Assembly: GCA_007130585.1 (NCBI GenBank)
Contig: SLSE01000163.1
Coordinates: 1-5,989, forward strand
Length of the DNA: 5,989 nt
Origin: Syntrophomonadaceae bacterium
GTDB taxonomy: Bacteria > Bacillota > Dethiobacteria > DTU022
Direction: 5' to 3'
A model generated the notes under the pieces. The model had not been told where the DNA came from. It did not search any database and saw only the letters and a list, made by a program, of their open reading frames with translations. Position numbers and translations under genes: made by a program. Positions 1-5,866 of the stretch are shown here, in pieces (the stretch's first letter is position 1; each line of letters starts with the position of its first letter).

Positions 1-7
1 AGTTAAG

Positions 8-14
8 GGAGGAG
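8..14 (+). promoter_or_regulatory. Ribosome binding site of the ferredoxin gene
   Basis: GGAGGAG lies 6 nt before the ATG at 21, a near-ideal Shine-Dalgarno match that fixes the start. A TAA at 4-6 may be the stop of an upstream gene, which would make this an internal operon gene, but too little upstream sequence is present to tell. Confidence 0.85.
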
Positions 15-20
15 AAGACG

Positions 21-404
21 ATGAAGCTAACAGTTAAGGAAGAGCGCTGTTCGGGCTGTAATGTCTGCCGGGTGGTCTGCACCCTGCAGAATTTTAAAAC
101 CGTGCAGCCCTCGCAGGCCCTCCTGAAGATCAGGGGAGAGTTCCCCGACCCGGGCGTCTATAAAATTGCTTTTTGCAACCAGTGCGGCATCTGCGCCGAA
201 ACCTGCCCGGAAGATGCGATTATCGAAGAAAACGGTGAATACAATATCGATTACGAGCTGTGCACCGGGTGCCTGCTCTGTGTCGAAAGCTGTCCGTTCG
301 ACGTGATGGTGGTAACCGGTTCGGATTACCCGGCCAAGTGCACCGGCTGTGGCAAGTGCGTTGAACTTTGCCCCCGCCAGGCGGTCCTGGCGGCCGCCGA
401 CTGA
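21..404 (+). CDS. Four-cluster [4Fe-4S] ferredoxin, electron-transfer partner of AOR (AorA-like)
   Basis: Small soluble iron-sulfur protein of 127 residues, expected to carry electrons to or from the aldehyde oxidoreductase encoded next to it. Sixteen cysteines form four CX2CX2CX3C motifs: C10/13/16/20, C52/55/58/62, C81/84/87/91 and C107/110/113/117. Motifs 2, 3 and 4 have the usual Pro after the last Cys; motif 1 has Thr, as often seen in HycB/NapG-type ferredoxin subunits. Four motifs predict up to four [4Fe-4S] clusters. There is no signal peptide or membrane segment, so it should be cytoplasmic. The stop codon is 14 nt before the AOR start, so the two are almost certainly co-translated. 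Known parallel: the Aromatoleum aromaticum AorABC enzyme pairs a four-cluster subunit (AorA) with the tungsten subunit (AorB). No AorC-like FAD subunit is visible here, though it could lie upstream. The fold and the link to AOR are well supported; the subunit-versus-free-carrier question is open. Confidence 0.9.
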   Translation: MKLTVKEERCSGCNVCRVVCTLQNFKTVQPSQALLKIRGEFPDPGVYKIAFCNQCGICAETCPEDAIIEENGEYNIDYELCTGCLLCVESCPFDVMVVTGSDYPAKCTGCGKCVELCPRQAVLAAAD

Positions 405-405
405 A

Positions 406-410
406 GGGAG
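406..410 (+). promoter_or_regulatory. Ribosome binding site that decides the AOR start
   Basis: GGGAG sits 8 nt upstream of the ATG at 419. The frame also has an earlier ATG at 368, but that start would overlap the ferredoxin gene by 37 nt and would add 17 residues rich in Pro, Gly and Arg that do not resemble the family. The protein from 419 begins MLYGYAGKIL, a normal AOR N-terminus. Confidence 0.8.
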
Positions 411-418
411 ATTACAGG

Positions 419-2287
419 ATGCTATACGGATATGCCGGAAAAATACTGAAGGTAAACCTGTCAACACAGGAGAAAGATATTGGGGACACCCCCAGCGAAC
501 TGGTGGAAAACTACCTGGGTGGCCGCGGTTTTGTGGCCCGCCTGCTTTACGACCTGCTGGAACCGGGGACTGACCCCCTCGGCCCGGACAACGTAGTTGT
601 TGTCGCCACGGGCCCGTTGAGCGGGCACCTGCTGCCGGGCAGCGGGAAAACCCATTTCGGGGCCCTTTCCCCCGCCACGTGCGGCTACGGGGACAGCAAC
701 ATGGGCGGCCATTTCGGGCCGGCCCTGAAGTACGCCGGTTTTGATTGTCTGATCCTCGAAGGCGCCGCCGATCAGCTGTCAACCCTGGTGATCGACGATG
801 ATGAAATTAAAATAATCTCCGCCGGATCGCTGCAGGGCAAAGGCGCGATAGATGCCGAAAAGGAACTGAAAGAACAGCTGGGAGAAGATTTCCAGGTAAT
901 CACCATCGGCCCGGCCGGCGAAAACAGGGTTGCTTACGCCTGCATCTCCCACGACTTCGGCCGCCAGGCCGGACGCACGGGCGTGGCCGCGGTTCTCGGC
1001 TCCAAGAACATCAAGGCCGTTGCCGTGCGCGGCACGAAGGCCATACCGCTCTACGACCCGCAGGCGGCTCTTAAAAAGGGCGAAGAAATGTACAGGGTCT
1101 GCTTCGGCAAGCCGGGCTTTAAAACCTGGACCCCTTACGGGACGGCCAGTATTACCGGCTGGGCCAACGAAGTAGGCGCTTTTCCCACCCGCAATTTCCA
1201 GACCTCCTATGCCGATTTCCACCATAAAATTAACGGCCAGGCCATCATCGACCGCCTGCTGGTAACCGATAAGGGCTGTTTCGGCTGCCCGACCCCCTGT
1301 GGTAAATACGGCCACGCCAAAACCAGGGTGGGCAGCGCTTTTGTCGAAGGGCCGGAATATGAAAGCATCGCCACCCTGGGCGGCAGCTGCTGCCTGGAAG
1401 AAATAGAAGAAGTGGCTTATGCCAACTACGTCTGCGACCAGCTCGGCCTGGATACAATCTCGGCCGGGGTGGTTGTTTCCTTTGCCATGGAGTGCTTTGA
1501 AAAAGGGGTGATCAGCGTTGCCGATATCGGGCGGGAAATCAGTTTCGGCAGCCTGGAAGATGTCGTTTACCTGCTGGAAAAAATTGCCGCCCGCGAAGGT
1601 ATTGGTGCTATCCTGGCCGGCGGGGTCAAGCCCGCCGCCGCGGCCTTCGGCGGCGGTTCCGAGAGGTACGCCATCCATGTAAAGGGACTTGAATGGTCCG
1701 GTTACGAATGCCGCAACGCCCCCGGGATGATGCTTTCTTACATGACAGCCGATGTCGGCGCCCACCACAACCGTTCCTGGGCTTTAGGCTACGATGTCTC
1801 CCAGTCCGACGCCGACGTGAGTGAATTGATCGAAGCGGGAGCGGGCGGGGCGCTGGAGGTATCTTCTCCCGAAGGCAAGGTGGACCATGTTATATCCATG
1901 CAGCACAGCCGTCCCCTTTACGACGCCCTCGGTATCTGCCGCCTGCAGACCATGGAGATCGGTTTCGAAACATTCCATTACGAAGAAGTATTCGAGCTGA
2001 TTACCGGCCGCAGGCTTACCTGGCAGGAAATGCTTGCCATCTCGGAACGGATCTGGCAGCTGACCCGCCAGTTTAATGTTAAGCATATCGCAGGTTTCGG
2101 CCGCAGCTGGGATTACCCGCCCCTGCGCTTCATGGAAGAACCGGTCACTACCGGGCCCAACAAGGGGCGCTTTCTTAAAAAGGAGATACTGGACCAAATG
2201 CTGGATGAGTACTACGAAAAAAGAGGCTGGGATGAAAACGGCATTCCCGGGGCGGAGGTCCTGGCGCGCTTTGGGCTGAAGCCGTAA
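419..2287 (+). CDS. aor: Tungsten-containing aldehyde ferredoxin oxidoreductase
   Basis: Cytoplasmic enzyme of 622 residues that interconverts aldehydes and carboxylic acids using ferredoxin, with a bis-tungstopterin and one [4Fe-4S] cluster. The N-terminal domain has GGRGF near residue 40, the GPLSG and PGSGK segments and SNMGGHFGPALKYAG, followed by AGRTGVAAVLGSKNIKAVAV, a variant of the family's AGRGG-GAVMGSKNLKA signature. Cluster ligands are C287, C290 and C294, with a fourth Cys, C507, in DALGIC. The two pterin-binding motifs are DQLGLD (340-345) and DALGIC (502-507; the family usually has DxxGLC). E313 in GPEYES and H449/H450 match the active-site Glu313 and His448 of the Pyrococcus furiosus enzyme almost position for position. 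Length is normal and no key residue is missing. It follows a four-cluster ferredoxin by 14 nt and precedes a MoaD-like gene, fitting an AOR operon. W rather than Mo is assumed from the family. The aldehyde substrate cannot be read from sequence. Confidence 0.95.
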   Translation: MLYGYAGKILKVNLSTQEKDIGDTPSELVENYLGGRGFVARLLYDLLEPGTDPLGPDNVVVVATGPLSGHLLPGSGKTHFGALSPATCGYGDSNMGGHFGPALKYAGFDCLILEGAADQLSTLVIDDDEIKIISAGSLQGKGAIDAEKELKEQLGEDFQVITIGPAGENRVAYACISHDFGRQAGRTGVAAVLGSKNIKAVAVRGTKAIPLYDPQAALKKGEEMYRVCFGKPGFKTWTPYGTASITGWANEVGAFPTRNFQTSYADFHHKINGQAIIDRLLVTDKGCFGCPTPCGKYGHAKTRVGSAFVEGPEYESIATLGGSCCLEEIEEVAYANYVCDQLGLDTISAGVVVSFAMECFEKGVISVADIGREISFGSLEDVVYLLEKIAAREGIGAILAGGVKPAAAAFGGGSERYAIHVKGLEWSGYECRNAPGMMLSYMTADVGAHHNRSWALGYDVSQSDADVSELIEAGAGGALEVSSPEGKVDHVISMQHSRPLYDALGICRLQTMEIGFETFHYEEVFELITGRRLTWQEMLAISERIWQLTRQFNVKHIAGFGRSWDYPPLRFMEEPVTTGPNKGRFLKKEILDQMLDEYYEKRGWDENGIPGAEVLARFGLKP

Positions 2288-2354
2288 GGCCTGTTGAGAA
2301 AGGTAAGCAGTTAACACGAAGGGATCCCGGCAGCGCGGGTAAAGCACAGGCAGC

Positions 2355-2359
2355 GGAGG
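2355..2359 (+). promoter_or_regulatory. Ribosome binding site for the GTG-started MoaD-like gene
   Basis: GGAGG lies 11 nt before the GTG at 2371, a slightly long spacing. In this reading frame there is no ATG, GTG or TTG between the AOR stop and 2371. The nearer ATG at 2360 is in another frame and meets TAA after one codon, so GTG is the only plausible start. Confidence 0.65.
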
Positions 2360-2370
2360 ATGATCTAACG

Positions 2371-2610
2371 GTGAAATTTGTGGTCACAATTAATATCAGC
2401 GGGCACCTGAAAGATCTCTACCCGCACCTGGAAGCGCAGCAGACTGTTGAGCTCGAGCAACCGGTAACCGTATCCGGCCTGATTGCCGCCCGGGGGATCA
2501 GTTCAAAAATGGTCCTGTTTGCCACCATAGACGATCGGATCGTGGACAAACAGCTCCTGGTGGAGCAATCCTGCACGATCAACCTGATCAGCCCGCCCGC
2601 CGGCGGGTAA
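2371..2610 (+). CDS. MoaD/ThiS-family sulfur carrier protein
   Basis: Small ubiquitin-like protein of 79 residues ending PPAGG. The C-terminal Gly-Gly is the site that MoaD/ThiS proteins have adenylylated and then thiocarboxylated so as to donate sulfur. The body fits the beta-grasp pattern: a first strand MKFVVTINIS, a short region with hydrophobic positions around GLIAARGI (36-43), then strands around MVLFATIDD (47-55) and TINLISPP. Length is typical of MoaD (about 80). Placed 83 nt after AOR on the same strand, it most likely supplies sulfur for the dithiolene of the tungstopterin used by that enzyme. Genes of this type are known beside AOR genes in archaea and anaerobic bacteria. It could instead serve thiamine or another thiolation pathway, but no thi genes are visible. 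No MoaE or MoeB partner is in the window, so it would share the cell's general enzymes. GTG start. Confidence 0.85.
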   Translation: MKFVVTINISGHLKDLYPHLEAQQTVELEQPVTVSGLIAARGISSKMVLFATIDDRIVDKQLLVEQSCTINLISPPAGG

Positions 2611-2645
2611 GGGCGGCTGCGGCGGCCTGTAAAAGAGAATACTTC

Positions 2646-2692
2646 CCGGCAGGCCCGGGCAAAGTTTGCGGACAAACCCGGAACCTGGCCGG
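2646..2692 (+). other. Interrupted GC-rich hairpin between the MoaD-like and MttB-like genes
   Basis: Four paired blocks nest without crossing: CCGG 2646-2649 with 2689-2692; CAGG 2650-2653 with CCTG 2684-2687; CCGGG 2655-2659 with CCCGG 2677-2681; and TTTG 2665-2668 with CAAA 2673-2676, closed by the tetraloop CGGA (2669-2672). That gives 17 pairs broken by small bulges: C2654 opposite A2682-A2683, G2688, and a 5-nt bulge 2660-2664. No T-run follows on either strand, so it is not an ordinary intrinsic terminator. It could be an mRNA-processing or stability element, or could reduce read-through between the AOR and betaine modules. The base pairing is read directly; the function is inference. 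Confidence 0.5.
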
Positions 2693-2718
2693 CAACCAAA
2701 CAAAAGCGGGGCGATAGA

Positions 2719-4161
2719 ATGCAAACTAATATACAGGCGCACCATTCACTGCTGTTCCAGGTTCTTTCCGGGGACCAGAGGGAAGAAGTCCATTCGGCGG
2801 TCCTGGATACCCTGGAAATGGTTGGGGTTGAAATTAACTGCAGCAGGGCGCTGGAGCTGTTGAAGAAAAGGGGTGCCCTGGTAAACGAGAGCAGGGTGCG
2901 AATCCCGCGGGTCATGGTCGAGCAGGCCCTGCGGACAGTCCCTCCCGGGTTTGCCCTCTACGACCGCGGGAGCAGGGGCAAAAGGATCTTTGAAGGAAAT
3001 CACTTTAATTTCGGCCCGGGCCCCTCCACTACCTACACCATCGACCCCTACACGGGGGAAAGGCGCCTGCCCCGCAAGCAGGACACCGGCAACGCGGCCC
3101 GCGTTATGGATGCCCTGGAAAATATCGATTTTATCATGGATTTCGGCACCATCCAGGACGTGCCCACCAGGTATGCCGACCTGCATGCCCTCCAGGCTAT
3201 CCTGGAAAACACCACCAAGCCGGTTGTCCACTGGGGCTTCGACGCCGCCAACTGCGCCACCATCCTCGAAATGTGCCTGGCCGTATCGGGCAGCCTGCAG
3301 GAGCTGCAAAAGCATCCTTTCCTGGCCATCTTTGCCTGTTCCAACAGCCCGCTCCTGCTGACCAGGGAAGCGCTGGAGAAGTTGTTCTTCATTGCCGAAA
3401 AAAACCTGCCCTTCGTTTACGTTTCGGCCCCCACGGCCGGCTCCACCACGCCGGTAACCCTGGCCGGGACCCTGGTCGTGACCCTGGCCGAGTGCCTTAG
3501 CGGCATGGTTATCCACCAGCTGGTCCGGGAAGGGGCCCCTTTTGCGATCGGCGGCGTCATGGGAGCCTCCGACATGCAGACCATGGCCATGTCTTACGGC
3601 TGCCCCGAGTTCAACCTGATGAATACCGCCCTGGCTGAAATGGCCCGCTATTACGGCATCCCCCTCTGGGGCACGGCCGGCTGCACCGATTCCAAGGCCG
3701 TGGACGAGCAGGCGGCGGCGGAAGCGACCGCCTCGATCATGATGTCGGCCATGAGCGGGACCAACATGATCCACGATGTGGGCTATATCGAAGGGGGCAA
3801 TTCCAGCAGCCTGGCCATGCTCGTCATGTGTGATGAAATAATTGGCTACACCAGGCGCCTGGCCCGGGGCATCCGCGTCGACGATGTTTCCCTGGCTTTA
3901 GAGGCCATTAAACGGGTTGGCCCGATGGGTGAGTTTGTAACAGACCGGCATACCTTTGAAAACTTTAAAGAAGAACTCTGGTTCCCGAAATTAATGGACC
4001 GCCACCCTTACCAGAGGTGGGCGGCAGACGGCAGCCGGACCATGGGTTCAAAGGCGGCGGCCAGGGCCAGGGAACTGATTGAGAACCATAAACCGGCGGC
4101 CCTGGATCCGAAGGACGCCGGAAAAATTGAAGAAATCGTCGCTGCAGCTTCATCGCGGTAA
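2719..4161 (+). CDS. Non-pyrrolysine MttB-superfamily corrinoid methyltransferase, probably MtgB-like
   Basis: Predicted cytoplasmic methyltransferase of 480 residues, in the family of trimethylamine:corrinoid methyltransferase MttB. It would move a methyl group from a quaternary amine to Co(I) of a corrinoid protein. The N-terminus has the family's helical start (HSAVLDTLEMVGVEI, RVRIPRVMVEQAL, then LYDRG at 80-84). The core has STTPVTLAGTL (242-252), GCPEFNLMNTALAEMARYYG (294-313), GTAGCTDSKAVDEQ (318-331) and CDEIIGYTRRLARGI (371-385). The C-terminus has ENFKEELWFPKLMDRHPYQRW (414-434). Length matches MttB, yet the frame has no TAG and ends with TAA, so it lacks pyrrolysine. Characterised non-Pyl members act on glycine betaine (MtgB), proline betaine (MtpB), carnitine (MtcB) and gamma-butyrobetaine (MtyB), not trimethylamine. 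The BCCT transporter 100 nt downstream supports a betaine-type substrate. The ribosome site is weak (GGGG at 2708-2711). No corrinoid protein gene is adjacent. Family call is firm; the substrate is inferred. Confidence 0.9.
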   Translation: MQTNIQAHHSLLFQVLSGDQREEVHSAVLDTLEMVGVEINCSRALELLKKRGALVNESRVRIPRVMVEQALRTVPPGFALYDRGSRGKRIFEGNHFNFGPGPSTTYTIDPYTGERRLPRKQDTGNAARVMDALENIDFIMDFGTIQDVPTRYADLHALQAILENTTKPVVHWGFDAANCATILEMCLAVSGSLQELQKHPFLAIFACSNSPLLLTREALEKLFFIAEKNLPFVYVSAPTAGSTTPVTLAGTLVVTLAECLSGMVIHQLVREGAPFAIGGVMGASDMQTMAMSYGCPEFNLMNTALAEMARYYGIPLWGTAGCTDSKAVDEQAAAEATASIMMSAMSGTNMIHDVGYIEGGNSSSLAMLVMCDEIIGYTRRLARGIRVDDVSLALEAIKRVGPMGEFVTDRHTFENFKEELWFPKLMDRHPYQRWAADGSRTMGSKAAARARELIENHKPAALDPKDAGKIEEIVAAASSR

Positions 4162-4184
4162 ATATCACAGGCAAACTCTATTAC

Positions 4185-4236
4185 GGAGGTGGTCGGCATT
4201 ACGAGAGCTTTTCCGTTGATTATGCTATCAACATAA
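4185..4236 (+). other. Orphan strong Shine-Dalgarno with possible 12-codon leader frame and inverted repeat
   Basis: GGAGGTGG at 4185-4192 is nearly a full anti-Shine-Dalgarno match but is 70 nt before the transporter start, which has its own site. Six bases after GGAGGTG an ATT codon (4198) opens a frame of 12 codons (ITRAFPLIMLST) ending in TAA at 4234-4236; a GTG at 4189 is in the same frame but overlaps the ribosome site. ATT is a rare start, known mainly from infC. The end of the frame holds a perfect 6-bp inverted repeat, GTTGAT 4215-4220 and ATCAAC 4227-4232. It could be a leader peptide controlling the transporter, a decayed gene start, or chance. Confidence 0.3.
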
Positions 4237-4246
4237 CCTGATAAAC

Positions 4247-4252
4247 AGGAGG
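4247..4252 (+). promoter_or_regulatory. Ribosome binding site of the BCCT transporter
   Basis: AGGAGG lies 9 nt before the ATG at 4262. This is the best ribosome site in the second half of the window and fixes the start of the transporter. Confidence 0.85.
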
Positions 4253-4261
4253 ATTGAAATT

Positions 4262-5794
4262 ATGTCGAGTAACAATTTAAATCAAAACAACAGCTTTACA
4301 TCTTCAACATTCTGGATTGCCCTTATCGTCGTTGTCCTGTTCTTACTTTACGGAGTTTTTGCTACCGAAAGCCTGGAGGCAGCAAGCGGAGTAGCTTTTG
4401 GTTTTATCATCAATAGCTTCGGCTGGCTGTTCCTGATCGGGGTTTTTGGTTTCGTAGCCTTTGTCGTTTATCTTATGTTTTCTAAATACGGAAACATAAG
4501 GCTCGGCAAAGATGACGAAAAACCCGAGTACGGTCTCCTGACCTGGTTTGCCATGCTTTTCAGCTGCGGGATGGGTATCGGTCTCGTATTCTGGGGCGTT
4601 TCCGAACCGGTCTGGCACTACATGGCCCCGCCCTTCGGGGCAGCCGAATCGGCCGAATCGGCCAGGCTGGCCATGCGCTACTCTTTCTTCCACTGGGCAA
4701 TTCACCCCTGGGCTATCTACGCGGTTATAGCCGCTTCGCTGGCTTACTTTAGCTACCGCAAAGGATATCCCATGCTGCTCAGCTCAACCCTGGTTCCCAT
4801 TTTCGGGGAAAAGCAGATTGAAGGGCCGATCGGGAAAATCGTTAACCTGATCGGCGTATTTGCCACCCTTTTCGGGCTGGCCACTTCCCTCGGCCTGGGA
4901 GCCCTGTCGGTCGGTGCCGGCCTGAACATGCTCTTCGGTGTAGAAGCTACTCCCGCCCTGGGGGTGGGCGTTATCATTGTCATCACTGCGGCCGCCATTG
5001 TTTCCACCCTGACCGGTATCGACCGGGGAATCAAGTGGCTGAGCAGGATCGCCATGGTCCTGGGCCTGTTTTTAATGTTAGTAGTATTCACGGTCGGCCC
5101 GACCCTCTTCATCCTCGATGCCTTTACGATCGGGGTGGGCGATTACCTGCAGAACTTCCTGCAGATGTCTTTCTTTGTCGACTCGATCGGCGAGAACCCC
5201 TGGCCGGGCTGGTGGACCATATTCTACTGGGCCTGGTGGCTCTCCTGGTCTCCCTTCGTCGGAACCTTTATTGCCCGTGTTTCCAGGGGCCGGACGATCA
5301 AGGAATTCGTTGCCGGTACCCTGCTGGCCCCCTCGCTGCTCTGCATTATCTGGATGTCGGTGTTCGGCGGTTCGGCAATGTGGAACGAGCTTTTCGGACC
5401 GGGCGGCCTGACCGAAGCGGTGGGCGCCGGGGAAGAGTTCGGCTTCTATGCCCTGCTCAATACCCTGCCGGCCTCAGAGGTCCTGATCTTCTTAGGCGTG
5501 CTGGTAGTCTCAATCTTCTTTATCACTTCTTCCGACTCGGGCACATACGTAAACGGTATGCTCACCTCGGGCGGCGCACTCAATCCCCCGCGCGGTGTCC
5601 GCGCGGTATGGGGCGCCCTGGAAGGCGGTATTGCGGCAATCCTGCTGCTCGTGGGCGGTCTCTCAGCGGTGCAGACCACGGCAGTGGTCGTCGGGCTGCC
5701 TGTTTTACTCCTCGAGATCCTGATGATCGTCGCGCTGGTGAAAGCGCTGCGCTCGGAAGCAGCCGAGAGCGCTTCGGCGAAAAAAGCGGCCTGA
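4262..5794 (+). CDS. BCCT-family transporter for glycine betaine or a related quaternary amine
   Basis: Inner-membrane secondary transporter of 510 residues with about 12 hydrophobic segments, starting near residues 17-35 and ending near 495. Signatures: the glycine-rich GMGIG at 103-107 in the third segment; W145, W150 and Y153 in HWAIHPWAIY; and the BCCT signature WWTIFYWAWWLSWSPF at 317-332. The W-x4-W-x2-Y spacing equals that of W189, W194 and Y197 in Corynebacterium BetP, and W326 matches W374, so the aromatic box that holds a trimethylammonium group is complete. T422-S423 in FITSSDSGT correspond to the BetP Na2-site T467-S468. Gly at the last position of GMGIG resembles Na+-coupled betaine carriers; H+-coupled choline carriers tend to have Asp there. 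N- and C-terminal tails are about 16 and 15 residues, much shorter than those of osmosensing BetP, so a catabolic uptake role is more likely than osmoregulation. Follows the MttB homologue on the same strand and is closed by a terminator. Choline or carnitine cannot be excluded. Confidence 0.94.
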   Translation: MSSNNLNQNNSFTSSTFWIALIVVVLFLLYGVFATESLEAASGVAFGFIINSFGWLFLIGVFGFVAFVVYLMFSKYGNIRLGKDDEKPEYGLLTWFAMLFSCGMGIGLVFWGVSEPVWHYMAPPFGAAESAESARLAMRYSFFHWAIHPWAIYAVIAASLAYFSYRKGYPMLLSSTLVPIFGEKQIEGPIGKIVNLIGVFATLFGLATSLGLGALSVGAGLNMLFGVEATPALGVGVIIVITAAAIVSTLTGIDRGIKWLSRIAMVLGLFLMLVVFTVGPTLFILDAFTIGVGDYLQNFLQMSFFVDSIGENPWPGWWTIFYWAWWLSWSPFVGTFIARVSRGRTIKEFVAGTLLAPSLLCIIWMSVFGGSAMWNELFGPGGLTEAVGAGEEFGFYALLNTLPASEVLIFLGVLVVSIFFITSSDSGTYVNGMLTSGGALNPPRGVRAVWGALEGGIAAILLLVGGLSAVQTTAVVVGLPVLLLEILMIVALVKALRSEAAESASAKKAA

Positions 5795-5830
5795 TCCGGC
5801 AAAAGGCTCTAAGAATAGTATGCCGCTCCG

Positions 5831-5866
5831 GCGGGCAGCGTTTTCAGGCGCTGCCCGCTTTTTTTT
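5831..5866 (+). terminator. Rho-independent terminator after the transporter gene
   Basis: A perfect 10-bp stem, GCGGGCAGCG 5831-5840 with CGCTGCCCGC 5849-5858, has an 8-nt loop (5841-5848) and is followed at once by eight T (5859-5866). It lies 36 nt past the transporter stop. The opposite strand has no T-run beyond the stem, so it acts on the + strand only. It marks the 3' end of the cluster. Confidence 0.95.

Noticed and set aside
368..418. Earlier ATG that would extend AOR by 17 residues
   Set aside because: It overlaps the ferredoxin gene, lacks a ribosome site, and adds a Pro/Gly/Arg-rich stretch not seen in the family.
779..1768. 329-codon open frame on the - strand opposite AOR
   Set aside because: It mirrors the codon bias of the true gene, matches no family I recognise, and has low-complexity Gly/Ala-rich translation.
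2294..2316. TTGAGA as a -35 box before the MoaD-like gene
   Set aside because: It matches 5 of 6 consensus bases, but no -10-like sequence lies 16-18 nt downstream (CGAAGG there).
2321..2339. GGGATCCC palindrome and CCCG/CGGG mini-stem in the AOR-MoaD gap
   Set aside because: Stems are only 4 bp and no T-run follows; expected by chance at this base composition. I also saw no match to the Moco riboswitch.
2746..3774. 342-codon open frame on the - strand opposite the MttB-like gene
   Set aside because: Same reason: a GC-rich antisense shadow of a strongly supported gene.
2719..4161. Pyrrolysine-containing trimethylamine methyltransferase MttB
   Set aside because: There is no in-frame TAG in the full-length gene, and it ends with TAA.
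4216..4245. Promoter TTGATT (4216) with GATAAA (4240) for the transporter
   Set aside because: The start of transcription would fall on or after the ribosome binding site at 4247-4252.
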